Shown: positions 16,241 through 24,258, counted from the first letter of the stretch. The stretch is 64,000 nucleotides of DNA from Candidatus Nanosynbacter sp. TM7-076 (GCF_022828325.1 NZ_JAJQJS010000003.1:1-64000), one strand, 5' to 3'. The notes: generated from the sequence alone by a model not told the origin. Translations and numbers: made by a program.

Positions 16241-17206
16241 ATGCCAGACTCTGCTGTTGACATCCTTGAAAACACCATTCGCCGCCATGGCGACTTGTTG
16301 GATGTTCTTTTGTTGGACAGGACGCGGACGACGAAGCGAAAATCGCATAATATTTTGTGGGCTACCGACTCTTACGTCGGTCATAATCCAAAGCAAGAAA
16401 TATCGATTTTAGATATCACTGGGTCAAATACGTATTTAATACAGCCCAGAATTGCCAAGTCGAAAGAGGAGCAAAAAAGCCGCACAAAGGATAAGGCTGA
16501 GGTTTTTACGCCAAAGAATATTGTCAGTCAAATGAACAGACAGATAGACTGGAGTACTGGAAATTGGCCTGCGGATGAGAATAATTGGAAGGATTACGTT
16601 AAAGAACTTCGCCTGGAAATAACCTGCGGTGAGGCGCCGTTTATAGTCGGTCGATACAATGCCGCCAGCGGAAAAAAAGTGTTGAAACTGTCTGACAGGG
16701 TGGGATTTTTAGACCGTAAACTTCAAGTTGTCGGTTCGTATTGTAATGATAAGAAAGAATGGTTGGAATGGGCGATTGTTGCTTTTCAATGCTCTTACGG
16801 ATATGAATGGCAAGGTGATAATCTTCTACTAGCCAGAGAGAACCTTTTATATACCTTCATCGACTACTGGAATGACAAATTCCCTGACGATAAGATAAAT
16901 CTTGACAGGAAAATATCAAAAGAAAAAATGGAAATGTTATTACGGGTTGCGGAAATTATTTCTTGGAACATTTTCCAGATGGACGGAATTAAAAACGTGA
17001 TACCGATGAGTTGCCGCCATGAAGTGATAGAAAAAGAAATTCCCCCTATGGTCAAATTATGGGGCGAATCTCCAAAGATTATTAAGAATGAGTGTATTGG
17101 ATGCAAAAGCAATGACCACTTTAAGCATAATGGTAAATATGCCTTTATTATGGATTGGGAAAAAGGAAAACCAGTTAAATTTATAAACTTAATGAAGGAA
17201 GAATAA
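16241..17206 (+). CDS. Restriction-modification partner protein ('restriction endonuclease subunit M' family)
   Basis: A 321-residue protein that I recognise as the family usually annotated as restriction endonuclease subunit M, encoded next to helicase-methylase genes. Visible segments are DKAEVFTPKNIVSQMN (like methyltransferase motif X), ELRLEITCGEAPFIVGRY (motif-I-like), CSYGYEWQGDNLLLARENLLYTFIDYW, and ISWNIFQMDGIKNVIP. No NPPY/DPPY catalytic motif is seen, so it probably does not methylate by itself. A Cys pair (CIGCKSNDHFKH) near the C-terminus could bind metal. It starts 6 bases after the large gene, so they are co-transcribed. A role in DNA recognition or in assembling the complex is inferred. 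Confidence 0.75.
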   Translation: MPDSAVDILENTIRRHGDLLDVLLLDRTRTTKRKSHNILWATDSYVGHNPKQEISILDITGSNTYLIQPRIAKSKEEQKSRTKDKAEVFTPKNIVSQMNRQIDWSTGNWPADENNWKDYVKELRLEITCGEAPFIVGRYNAASGKKVLKLSDRVGFLDRKLQVVGSYCNDKKEWLEWAIVAFQCSYGYEWQGDNLLLARENLLYTFIDYWNDKFPDDKINLDRKISKEKMEMLLRVAEIISWNIFQMDGIKNVIPMSCRHEVIEKEIPPMVKLWGESPKIIKNECIGCKSNDHFKHNGKYAFIMDWEKGKPVKFINLMKEE

Positions 17207-17233
17207 AAAAAGATCCGCATCTCTGCGAATCTG
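17204..17233 (-). terminator. Terminator after tRNA-Thr(GGT)
   Basis: AGATcCGCA (17211-17219) pairs with TGCGaATCT (17224-17232) with one mismatch. The minus strand continues with TTTTTTTATTC. It may also slow plus-strand transcripts of the restriction cassette. Confidence 0.75.
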
Positions 17234-17242
17234 TGTTTCATA

Positions 17243-17318
17243 TGGAGCCACGATCGGGGCTTGAACCCGAGACCTCATCCTTACCATGGATGCGCTCTAC
17301 CAACTGAGCTATCGCGGC
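17243..17318 (-). tRNA. tRNA-Thr (anticodon GGT)
   Basis: A 76-base cloverleaf on the minus strand: acceptor GCCGCGA/TCGTGGC, anticodon stem CATCC/GGATG with loop ATGGTAA (anticodon GGT), T arm GGTTCAAGCC, and an encoded CCA. Confidence 0.97.
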
Positions 17319-17330
17319 GTAACAGGCTTA

Positions 17331-17360
17331 ATTTTAGCATATTAAGCCATGTTTAATCAA
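17331..17360 (-). promoter_or_regulatory. Promoter of tRNA-Thr(GGT)
   Basis: Minus strand TTGATT (17355-17360), an 18-base spacer, and TAAAAT (17331-17336) with an extended TGC, about 12 bases upstream of the tRNA. Confidence 0.6.
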
Positions 17361-17365
17361 CAGGG

Positions 17366-17653
17366 CTATTTTTTACGAGCTGACTTTTTGACTGGGGTAT
17401 TGGTCTCTTTTGGCAGCTTTGGCGTGACAAATGCCTCTATTATTCCCCACGCTATGCTATTGACTAAGAATGTAACGAACAATATTCCTGAAGCTGATGC
17501 CGCCAAGTGCGCTGATGAAGCGTTAAATAATGTCAATAATCCCGCTACAGCCAGCCCGATTATGGCTAACATAATATAAGCGTATTGTAATTTCAATCGT
17601 TGGTTTTTTTCGCTATTCCATAGTGTCAGAATAGATTTTGTAAATTCAAACAT
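17366..17653 (-). CDS. Small two-helix membrane protein, unknown
   Basis: About 95 residues. Start MFEFTKSILTLW at 17653 is chosen because the promoter places transcription exactly on this ATG; another ATG 6 bases upstream (17659) would be cut off the mRNA. Two hydrophobic segments are visible (about residues 24-46 and 53-75). The C-terminus is basic (PVKKSARKK), which favours a cytoplasmic tail. The sequence has no motif I recognise. It sits between tRNA genes on the same strand and has its own strong promoter. Confidence 0.72.
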   Translation of the reverse strand: MFEFTKSILTLWNSEKNQRLKLQYAYIMLAIIGLAVAGLLTLFNASSAHLAASASGILFVTFLVNSIAWGIIEAFVTPKLPKETNTPVKKSARKK

Positions 17654-17659
17654 ACCCAT

Positions 17660-17688
17660 ATAATAGCACATATGCCTATAAAAGTCAA
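17660..17688 (-). promoter_or_regulatory. Consensus-like promoter; leaderless start of the small membrane protein
   Basis: Minus strand TTGACT (17683-17688), a 17-base spacer, and TATTAT (17660-17665) with an extended TGC. The ATG at 17653 lies at the predicted +1. Confidence 0.75.
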
Positions 17689-17708
17689 TATTGCTACTTT
17701 ACGCTATC

Positions 17709-17733
17709 AAAAAAGTCGCCTCAAAAGGCGACG
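17709..17733 (-). terminator. Terminator of the tRNA-Thr(TGT)-tRNA-Tyr operon
   Basis: GTCGCCT (17715-17721) pairs with AGGCGAC (17726-17732) around CAAA. The minus strand continues with TTTTTTGATAG. Confidence 0.88.
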
Positions 17734-17745
17734 ATGATTCAATCT

Positions 17746-17830
17746 TGGTGCTGGAAGTAGGACTCGAACCTACGAAGCCTTACGGCGGGAGATTTACAGT
17801 CTCCTGTGATTGCCACTACACGATTCCAGC
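17746..17830 (-). tRNA. tRNA-Tyr (anticodon GTA)
   Basis: An 85-base class II tRNA with a long variable arm. Acceptor GCTGGAA/TTCCAGC, anticodon stem GGAGA/TCTCC, loop CTGTAAA (anticodon GTA), and an encoded CCA. Confidence 0.97.
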
Positions 17831-17836
17831 GTGATG

Positions 17837-17913
17837 TGGAGCCGCTTCTCGGGCTCGAACCGAGGACCTACGGTTTACAAAACCGTTGCTCTAGCCAACT
17901 GAGCTAAAGCGGC
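17837..17913 (-). tRNA. tRNA-Thr (anticodon TGT)
   Basis: A 77-base cloverleaf: acceptor GCCGCTT/AAGCGGC, anticodon stem ACGGT/ACCGT with loop TTTGTAA (anticodon TGT), and an encoded CCA. It lies 6 bases upstream of tRNA-Tyr and is co-transcribed with it. Confidence 0.97.
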
Positions 17914-17923
17914 AACTGAATTT

Positions 17924-17952
17924 ATTTTATCAATTTTTTCTCTCTGTGACAA
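17924..17952 (-). promoter_or_regulatory. Promoter of the tRNA-Thr(TGT)-tRNA-Tyr operon
   Basis: Minus strand TTGTCA (17947-17952), an exact 17-base spacer, and TAAAAT (17924-17929) with an extended TGA. Confidence 0.72.
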
Positions 17953-17956
17953 GAGT

Positions 17957-18640
17957 TTACATAACTATTTTTCGCGGTTGATGGATTTTGCGCTGTTGGC
18001 GTGGACGTGGCGCGTCGGCTTTCTTTGATGACGCTGTCGGAGTTAGCATTTTCGTGGCTTTTTTACGCAATTCTTCAGCCAGCTCAGTCTGTCCAGCATT
18101 GTCATATGCTTCCGCTAAAATCTTCAACGTCTGAGGAATCGGCTCTAACTCGACAGCTTTTTCCAGGGCGTTGATAACCTTCTTCGTATTCCCTATTTTC
18201 TCCTGAACCTTAGCGTAAGCGATGTAACGCGCCGCCAAATCATCTTCCATTTCTAGTGCTTGCTCGAACGCTAGCGACGCCTTTTCGTAATTCTCTGTTT
18301 CGTAGTAGATTAAGCCGACGTTATGAAGACTGGAGGCGCTTGGCTCCAAACTCTGGGCAATCTCAAAACACTCGATGGCGTCTTTATATGCGCGTTGCTT
18401 GGCGTATAAAATTCCCAAACGGTTGTACGCCGTGGCGTTTTTCTCGTCGACTCGCAAAATTGTCAATAATGCCTTTTCTGCTCGCAGATATTTATTTTCA
18501 CGAATTGATTCTTGGGCAATTTCCCATAATTGATCAAGTTTATTAGTAATCTTAGTTGGCAAATCGCCAGTTTCTTTGATTGACGGATGATAAAAAATCG
18601 CCCAAATCATTAAAATCAGAATGAGGAGTAATCCAAACAT
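17957..18640 (-). CDS. Membrane-anchored TPR protein
   Basis: 227 residues. An N-terminal membrane helix (about 2-17, LLLILILMIWAIFY) is followed by a coiled or helical linker and four to five tetratricopeptide repeats (about residues 45-195), for example ATAYNRLGILYAKQRAYKDAIECF and SSLHNVGLIYYETENYEKASLAFEQAL. The C-terminus is Pro/Arg-rich and basic. TPR repeats serve as protein-docking surfaces; the partner is unknown. The gene begins 10 bases after holB and is the last gene of the trpS-rluA-holB-TPR operon. Confidence 0.88.
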   Translation of the reverse strand: MFGLLLILILMIWAIFYHPSIKETGDLPTKITNKLDQLWEIAQESIRENKYLRAEKALLTILRVDEKNATAYNRLGILYAKQRAYKDAIECFEIAQSLEPSASSLHNVGLIYYETENYEKASLAFEQALEMEDDLAARYIAYAKVQEKIGNTKKVINALEKAVELEPIPQTLKILAEAYDNAGQTELAEELRKKATKMLTPTASSKKADAPRPRQQRKIHQPRKIVM

Positions 18641-18650
18641 ATCTATACTA

Positions 18651-19460
18651 TTATATCACAAGTTGCGTCAGCGCCAGCCTGACGTTGGCGTTAGATTTTA
18701 ACGCGCTCGCAACAGAGGTAGTTTTTTCAAGTTGCTCCTCAAGCGACGAATTCATCCCGCGAGATAAAGCCTGAAAACGAATCATATTCACTATAATATC
18801 CGTCAGTAATATCGCTTTTTGGCGGTCAGAAAAGTATTTGGCGAGATTCTTAAACGTGTCGTATTCCCGATTTGTGGCTAAAATTTGCTTTGCGTCAGTG
18901 GCTAATTGGCGATATTCGGCGAATTTTTCTGGATTTTCCGCCAATTCTTTAATCAACAATGGTCGCCCAGCCGCGAGGAAAAGGATCTGCTGGCTAGAAG
19001 CTGGGTCTAAATTGTACTTTTCAAGCAGTTTCTTATCCTGAGCGGATGTCGTTTTATGAAGTGTTAATGTCTGGCAACGAGATCTAACAGTGTCAAGCAT
19101 CAACTTCGGGTTTTTCGCAACAAGGATAAAATTGGTATTTTTATTCGGCTCTTCCAGCGCTTTCAGGAATGCATTTTGCGACGGCTCGGTCATTGAATCG
19201 GCTTCGTCAATGACAATAACTCGACGATTTATGGCGTAAGTTCGGAGCGTAGAGATGAGTTCGCGGATTTGATCAACGGATATAGTTTGCTTTTCTGGAA
19301 GCGGTTTCAGGTGAAAAGTATCGCTATTTTTTGCCAACATTTGAGCTACGCCCAGTCCATCAAGCCCGTAATCAGCAATCACCAAAAGCGCGTGCGGTAA
19401 TTGCGATGAAATCTGGTTGATTTTTTGAGCATCTCGAGCGGATATAATCACTTCAGGCAT
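18651..19460 (-). CDS. holB: DNA polymerase III delta' subunit (clamp-loader, HolB-like)
   Basis: 269 residues. SVDQIRELISTLRTYAINRRVIVIDEADSMTEPSQNAFLKALEEP is the classical clamp-loader segment with Walker B (VIVIDEAD, about 81-88) and the sensor region VRSRCQ. The expected P-loop position reads IADYGLDGLG and lacks GxxxxGK(T/S), so it should not hydrolyse ATP; delta' subunits of several bacteria are also degenerate there. The zinc-binding cysteines of E. coli delta' are not seen. It loads the beta clamp with DnaX and delta. It starts directly after rluA with no gap, consistent with coupled translation. Confidence 0.88.
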   Translation of the reverse strand: MPEVIISARDAQKINQISSQLPHALLVIADYGLDGLGVAQMLAKNSDTFHLKPLPEKQTISVDQIRELISTLRTYAINRRVIVIDEADSMTEPSQNAFLKALEEPNKNTNFILVAKNPKLMLDTVRSRCQTLTLHKTTSAQDKKLLEKYNLDPASSQQILFLAAGRPLLIKELAENPEKFAEYRQLATDAKQILATNREYDTFKNLAKYFSDRQKAILLTDIIVNMIRFQALSRGMNSSLEEQLEKTTSVASALKSNANVRLALTQLVI

Positions 19461-20606
19461 CTATAAATCCTCTGGGAAGAACTTCTTGAATTCGTCAGGA
19501 ACTGCGGCTTCAAAAACTTTTCTATCACCAGACGGCAAAGTTATTTCTAATTTTTGAGCATGCAACATCATACGACAATCCGAAGACTTTCCGTAAACTC
19601 GATCGCCAAGAATCGGTGCATTCAAATGAGCCAAATGGACACGCAATTGATGAGTTCGACCAGTGGTCGGCTTCAACTCCACAAGCGACTGAGTATCATT
19701 TTCCGCCAAAACATGGTAAGTTGTTTGAGCCGGCTTTCCGTTCGGATCTATGCGGAACGTGCTCGGCGCCGAAGGATTGCGCCCAATTGGCAGATCAATT
19801 TTTGCGGCATTCAACTTTGGTTTGCCGTCGGTTATCGCTATGTAGGTTTTCTTGGCGGTTCGCTCGGCAAATTGCCTCTGTAGATGCGCGGCAGATTCTG
19901 GGTTTTTGGCTATAATCAACAGCCCTGAAGTGTCGCGGTCAAGCCTATGGACAATTCCCGGACGATCCGTGTCCGTCGCAAACGAAGTTTTCGGACGAAT
20001 TATCTCTGCGACCGTCGGCTCGTCAGAAAGTCCACCCTTCGCGTGTGTCAGCAGTCCGCTTGGCTTATTAACGACAATCACATCATCATCCTCGTATAAA
20101 ATCGGCAAATCTACATCCGTCTGCTCTTTTTCTGGCAAATTAAGCGCAATCTCATCAGTCTCATCAACTTCAAATTTTGGCGTCGTCACGACTTTATTAT
20201 TAACCGAAACATATCCAGCTTTTATGTATTTTTGCCAAAGACTTCGGGAAATTGTCGTGTCGAATTTGGTCGATAAATAAATATCCAAGCGAACTTTGGT
20301 TGGCGAAATTCGGAACATTATGACGTACTTTCCCTGGAACGGCGTTTCGATAAATTCTGGATCTAGCGGATTTGGCAAAATCTCGGCGTTATCTGGTTTT
20401 TCCGTCCATAGCTCGTCAATAGATTCCTCGTCAACAATCGAGCCGTAAAGCAATGCAAAATGCTGCTTATTCAAAATAAATTCCGCAAAAACGTGCGACT
20501 CATCCGTTTGAATTTCCAGCCGACGCAGCGCCTTGACGGGCGTATTATCGTCCGCCAGTTTGTATAATCTAGCTATTTTCAGCACTGTCCGAGGTAATAT
20601 TTTCAC
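19461..20606 (-). CDS. RluA-family 23S rRNA pseudouridine synthase
   Basis: 381 residues. An S4-like RNA-binding region (about residues 115-160: ISRSLWQKYIKAGYVSVNNKVV) leads into the RluA/RluD catalytic domain. The key motif GIVHRLDRDTSGLLIIAK contains the catalytic Asp; PTTGRTHQLRVHLAHL and GDRVYG complete the family signature. Enzymes of this group isomerise uridines in 23S rRNA. The first ~105 residues are an extra N-terminal domain not usual for RluD, of unknown role. It lies 12 bases after trpS in the same operon. The specific target uridine cannot be read from the sequence. Confidence 0.92.
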   Translation of the reverse strand: MKILPRTVLKIARLYKLADDNTPVKALRRLEIQTDESHVFAEFILNKQHFALLYGSIVDEESIDELWTEKPDNAEILPNPLDPEFIETPFQGKYVIMFRISPTKVRLDIYLSTKFDTTISRSLWQKYIKAGYVSVNNKVVTTPKFEVDETDEIALNLPEKEQTDVDLPILYEDDDVIVVNKPSGLLTHAKGGLSDEPTVAEIIRPKTSFATDTDRPGIVHRLDRDTSGLLIIAKNPESAAHLQRQFAERTAKKTYIAITDGKPKLNAAKIDLPIGRNPSAPSTFRIDPNGKPAQTTYHVLAENDTQSLVELKPTTGRTHQLRVHLAHLNAPILGDRVYGKSSDCRMMLHAQKLEITLPSGDRKVFEAAVPDEFKKFFPEDL

Positions 20607-20618
20607 GCGATTTGCTCC

Positions 20619-21728
20619 CTATTTTCGAAGCCCTACGGCTTTTTGAACACGGTACAAAGTTTCATTAGCGACGGCATTCATGTCTTTTTCACTAGAAGCC
20701 AACTTCTCTTCAATTGCTCGCTCATCAACCGCCGCAAGCCGATTCTGGAAATTCTCCAAAAATTCCGCAACTTCGTCGGCCACGATTCGCTTGAAATCGC
20801 CATAACGATCCATACCGAAGTACTCATTGGCGGTTTGCTCCAAAGTAACTTCCCTGCCAGCGTCTTGCCGAACCAAAGTCAAAATCTCCAGCAAATTAGA
20901 AATTCCCGGCTGATTTTCCTTGTCATATTGAACTTTACCAATTGAATCTGTCGTTGCGCTCATTATTTTCTTATGTGCCGATTTTGGATCGTCAGAAAGG
21001 AAAATAATTCCCTTGCCGCTCTCGTCAGATTTGCTCATTTTCTTCGCTGGATTCACGAGATCTTTAATCCTCAATCCTTGATCTTTTCCGAAGAATTGAT
21101 GTTGCTGAATTACGGGTTTTGGCACGATAAATAGATCGCCAAACTTACGATTCATTCGCTCGGCAATATCACGCGTGAACTCCAAATGCTGGGTCTGATC
21201 GTCGCCAACTGGCACGTAAGTCGCGCCGTAAAGCAAGATGTCGGCAGCCATCAGGACAGGATAGTTAAATAGTCCGACGGAGATATTTCTGTCTATAGTG
21301 TCCCAAATTCTCTGTTCGTCAGACATTTCCCCCTTGGTTATTTTACTATCAAGAAACTTACGCGATTTGTCTTTGAACTGTGTCATTATGCTCATCCTGC
21401 CAAACCCAGTGAAGCAATCTAAAATCCATGTTAGCTCGCTGTGAGCTGGGATATAACTTTGGCGATATAGATGAATGGAGGTATTGTCCAACGACAATCC
21501 AGCGGCGGCGTAAACTCGCGCGTTATTTAGGACGCTGTCGTATAACTTGCTGTGGTCGATCGGCGTCGTAAAACTGTGAAGGTCTGGGATGAATAGATTG
21601 ATATCATATTCGTCCGAGCGGCGCTTCGCCATATTGATAATCGGCAAAATAGCCCCAAAGTAATTACCTATGTGGATGTTGTTGTTGGCGCGCACGCCAG
21701 TGAGAATTACGGGTTTTGATGGTTTCAT
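20619..21728 (-). CDS. trpS: Tryptophanyl-tRNA synthetase
   Basis: Class I aminoacyl-tRNA synthetase that charges tRNA-Trp (encoded at 8861-8937). It has 369 residues. The HIGH-type motif is NNIHIGNYFGA (about residues 16-26), YVPVGDDQTQHLEFTRDIAERMN is the TrpRS/TyrRS signature, and KKMSKSDESG holds KMSKS. A TATAAT box with an extended TGT (21736-21741) lies 7 bases before the ATG, so the mRNA is leaderless. trpS heads the operon trpS-rluA-holB-TPR. Confidence 0.97.
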   Translation of the reverse strand: MKPSKPVILTGVRANNNIHIGNYFGAILPIINMAKRRSDEYDINLFIPDLHSFTTPIDHSKLYDSVLNNARVYAAAGLSLDNTSIHLYRQSYIPAHSELTWILDCFTGFGRMSIMTQFKDKSRKFLDSKITKGEMSDEQRIWDTIDRNISVGLFNYPVLMAADILLYGATYVPVGDDQTQHLEFTRDIAERMNRKFGDLFIVPKPVIQQHQFFGKDQGLRIKDLVNPAKKMSKSDESGKGIIFLSDDPKSAHKKIMSATTDSIGKVQYDKENQPGISNLLEILTLVRQDAGREVTLEQTANEYFGMDRYGDFKRIVADEVAEFLENFQNRLAAVDERAIEEKLASSEKDMNAVANETLYRVQKAVGLRK

Positions 21729-21795
21729 TAGGTATATTATAACATTATTCGATCGTTAAGTAATGGGACGATATCCTCTTTCTAGTTTAACTTAG

Positions 21796-22092
21796 CTATT
21801 GATCTATAATTTTTAAAGACTTTTTGTATACGGACTCTATGCCTTTTTCTATCTTTCGTATAGCTGATACATCACTGTCCTGGGATGTTGCTATGCCATC
21901 AAAGTTACTTGCTAAATCATCCCAGTCAATTGTTGGATAGTCAACTTTATCGCAGTCAGTTAATCGCGCCATTGCAAAACACAATACATCAAGCAATACA
22001 GCCGTCCCGATTTTGTCTTACGAATCTCGGTAGAGATCAATGATTTCGCGAGCAATGATAGCCTGTTGAATGTAGTCGTTGTCAACTTTCAT
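21796..22092 (-). pseudogene. Small gene interrupted by an in-frame TAA
   Basis: From the ATG at 22092 the frame reads MKVDNDYIQQAIIAREIIDLYRDS, then TAA (22018-22020). It continues in the same frame for 73 more codons (DKIGTAVLLDVLCFAMARL... ending KSLKIIDQ) to a stop at 21796. Both halves look like one acidic, helical ~98-residue protein. The ATG overlaps the stop of the upstream small gene as ATGA. I do not recognise the family. A nonsense mutation is the simplest explanation; stop readthrough or restart at the TTG at codon 33 are alternatives. Confidence 0.6.
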
Positions 22093-22208
22093 GAGTTTAC
22101 TAAATAATCCCGCAGCATCACGAATCCGTCAACCGTAACATCGCGCCAAAAATCTGGCAGCAGATGGAGCGAAGCGTGCGGAATATGAATGAGGAGATTA
22201 GCCGCCAT
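22089..22208 (-). pseudogene. Short remnant resembling the N-terminus of an N-formylglutamate amidohydrolase-like protein
   Basis: 39 residues: MAANLLIHIPHASLHLLPDFW, then RDVTVDGFVMLRDYLVNS and TGA. IHIPHAS is typical for the first strand of N-formylglutamate amidohydrolases, which are 250 residues or longer. The rest of such a protein is absent, so this is probably a truncated gene. It overlaps the end of the GrpB gene by 11 bases and the next gene by ATGA, so the cluster still has an operon-like layout. Confidence 0.45.
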
Positions 22209-22719
22209 TTTTCCACTGCCTGGCACGTTGCAATAACTTATCGACATAAGCTGCTTTAAGTTTTTTATACGCTGACCTGTCGTAATTTGCTTGCTTGGCA
22301 TATTGATATTTTATCTTTGAATATTGATCAGCTTCGTCATTGTGAGACCTTAGATGATCTCTGATAATTAAGAAGTTATCGTGCGTTTCAGTATTCGCGA
22401 CCGCGAGGTGAATATGAATATCGCCCTCGCCAGTTTCTTCTTGTCGGGACGCCAGGAAGATATACCCTTGACGGGAACTTGGATTTAATGAAGGAAAATA
22501 TCCAATTGCTACCAATTTGTCCCGCAGCTCGTTCATGTGTTCGCTATCTTTAGCAGAAATAAGGATATCTAGGATATTTTTACCATCTAAACCAAGTACC
22601 GCGGTACTGCCGACATGATGAATTTGCGAACTATCCGCAAGCACTAGCGCTAATTTATTTTTCACGCGCGTAAAGACAGCCGATATGTCTTTTTTGGATC
22701 TTTTAATTTCAACCGACAT
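22198..22719 (-). CDS. GrpB/UPF0157-family nucleotidyltransferase-like protein
   Basis: 173 residues. IHHVGSTAVLGLDGKNILDILIS matches the GrpB core (HVGSTAVxGLxAKPxIDI), which is a minimal nucleotidyltransferase fold. GDIHIHLAVANTETHDNFLIIRDHLRSH and the YxxxK-rich C-terminus (YSKIKYQYAKQANYDRSAYKKLKA) are also typical. Family members are often annotated as dephospho-CoA-kinase-linked proteins, but the reaction is unsettled. The gene has a TATAAT box upstream and an AGAGG ribosome site. It is the only intact gene in its small cluster. Confidence 0.88.
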   Translation of the reverse strand: MSVEIKRSKKDISAVFTRVKNKLALVLADSSQIHHVGSTAVLGLDGKNILDILISAKDSEHMNELRDKLVAIGYFPSLNPSSRQGYIFLASRQEETGEGDIHIHLAVANTETHDNFLIIRDHLRSHNDEADQYSKIKYQYAKQANYDRSAYKKLKAAYVDKLLQRARQWKNGG

Positions 22720-22752
22720 AAGACCTCTTAAATTTAATTTGATAATTATACG

Positions 22753-23328
22753 CTAACTAGCGTTATTTTGCAGATTTCTAATGCTTGTGTCGTACGGAAT
22801 TTTCCATAATTTGCCGTCAATGTTCAGGCTTTTCAGAAAATTGTACATTTGTTGTTGAATGTTTTTTACGTCGGCGCTATCTTCGGTCAAAACCTCCAGT
22901 TCAATAAATAACCCCAATCCAGCAACTTCATCAATGCAAATCGTATAGTCCTCAGTTTTCGATTCAAGGCGGATTTTATCAACCGTAACGATTTCTTGCC
23001 AGCCCAGCGCTGTGAGCATTTGGCGCGCCGCATTTCCGTCATCAACTGCAAATTCATATTCATCAGACGCTAGCTTTGTCTGCTCCTCGACCTTCAATGT
23101 CATCAAGCTTCGTCGCAACTCGCCAGTTTCCGGATTAAGAACGTCGCGCACTCGCATAATTTTTGAACCAGGAACAATTGGCGCGTCAACTTGCTCGGGC
23201 AATAAAAACACCGTGTCAATTTGGCGTTTGCTTGATATTTGCGCAATAAGTTGGTCTTTAAGGATAGTGAGAAGCTCGTCGCGTGTTATGTTGCTCGATA
23301 CCTTAAATTTGGACTCTATTTCAATCAT
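22753..23328 (-). CDS. CYTH-domain protein (class IV adenylate cyclase/thiamine-triphosphatase type)
   Basis: 191 residues. The N-terminal EIESKF motif (IEIESKFKV, residues 2-10) is the ExExK signature of the CYTH triphosphate tunnel fold. IMRVRDV, MTLKVEE and EYEFAVDD follow as basic and acidic strands, and FIELEVL near the end closes the tunnel. These enzymes hydrolyse triphosphates or make cAMP using a divalent metal; which one applies here is unclear. The ATG overlaps the stop of the hydrolase gene by 4 bases (ATGA), so the two are translated together. Confidence 0.88.
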   Translation of the reverse strand: MIEIESKFKVSSNITRDELLTILKDQLIAQISSKRQIDTVFLLPEQVDAPIVPGSKIMRVRDVLNPETGELRRSLMTLKVEEQTKLASDEYEFAVDDGNAARQMLTALGWQEIVTVDKIRLESKTEDYTICIDEVAGLGLFIELEVLTEDSADVKNIQQQMYNFLKSLNIDGKLWKIPYDTSIRNLQNNAS

Positions 23329-24188
23329 AAACCTTCTCGTTTGGACTTTGCTATAAGACGACTCATTTTTGGTGAATATTTTCCCGCCAAATGCTCTTTC
23401 ATAATTTCCGACAACTTCTTTGCATATTTATCGGTTATTTCATGCCGCTGAGTTGCCATTGACGTATGAGTGATATTGTTATGATCTTTTGCCAATTTCT
23501 TTAAGTTTCTCTCGACAATCAGTGGGTCGAGTTTTCCAGACAAAATAGCAATCGAAAGAGTGAGCTTAGTGATGTCATTCATTGTCGTCTGATTTATAAT
23601 CGCGGTGTTCAGGGCAATTAAAAACGACTCGGCGGTAACTTCATCAGCCTTAAATCCAGCGTCAGGCCAAATATTGTGCCGATCAGCGAATTGCAAAAAG
23701 CGTTTCGAGCTGCGCGGATGGCTATTGAAAAACTCATAAAGCGCACGCAAAATCTTCTCTGGATGATGATTTTTTTCGTCGACCCTCGGATAATATATCG
23801 GCGGACTACACAAAATCAGCGACTTGCTCAACTTCGGATATTGCTTGGCGAGCTCTACCGCGGCCAGCGATCCCATAGAATGACCGATGATAATATCGAC
23901 GTGATTTATGAATTCCCTGCGCAAAGTGGCGACGATGCTTGCGGCTTGGTCGTGAACATTGTAGGATTTCCAATCAGGCTTGGGCGAATTGCCAAATCCC
24001 AGCATATCAATTGCTATAACTCGCGTGTCCTTCGGCAAATATGGCTCCAGCGGCGTCCATGTTTTCCAGGATGTGCCTAATCCATGAATAAGTAAAATCG
24101 TCGCTTTCGGTTTTTCTGGACGAGAAAAATAATGCACGTTCAATGCATACGGAATCTGTAACCAGCGATGGATAATCTTGTCCAACAT
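23325..24188 (-). CDS. Alpha/beta hydrolase
   Basis: 287 residues with the alpha/beta hydrolase fold. LLIHGLGTSWKTW gives the oxyanion-hole HG motif, and IIGHSMGSLAAVELA gives the nucleophile elbow with Ser of GHSMG. LSGKLDPLIVERN should hold the acidic residue and the region ATQRHEITDKY the histidine. There is no signal peptide. The substrate cannot be deduced. A TATACT box (24195-24200) lies 6 bases before the ATG, suggesting a leaderless mRNA shared with the CYTH gene. Confidence 0.88.
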   Translation of the reverse strand: MLDKIIHRWLQIPYALNVHYFSRPEKPKATILLIHGLGTSWKTWTPLEPYLPKDTRVIAIDMLGFGNSPKPDWKSYNVHDQAASIVATLRREFINHVDIIIGHSMGSLAAVELAKQYPKLSKSLILCSPPIYYPRVDEKNHHPEKILRALYEFFNSHPRSSKRFLQFADRHNIWPDAGFKADEVTAESFLIALNTAIINQTTMNDITKLTLSIAILSGKLDPLIVERNLKKLAKDHNNITHTSMATQRHEITDKYAKKLSEIMKEHLAGKYSPKMSRLIAKSKREGL

Positions 24189-24205
24189 ATTTTTAGTATA
24201 CTATG

Positions 24206-24240
24206 AAAATACTCCGCCTGCATGTGAAACGGAGTATTTT
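24206..24240 (-). terminator. Terminator after rpsI (end of alpha operon)
   Basis: AAAATACTCCG (24206-24216) pairs with CGGAGTATTTT (24230-24240), a long stem with T runs on both sides. It ends the operon infA-...-rpsI. Confidence 0.88.
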
Positions 24241-24258
24241 GTAATAGCCTTTTCTGTA

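Noticed and set aside
18651-19460. Calling the clamp-loader gene a full ATPase (DnaX-like)
   Set aside because: The P-loop position lacks the Lys-Ser/Thr of Walker A and the length fits delta'.
22018-22020. Alternative genetic code as explanation for in-frame stops
   Set aside because: TAA and TGA both end many conserved genes at the expected places, so the standard code 11 applies; readthrough would have to be local.
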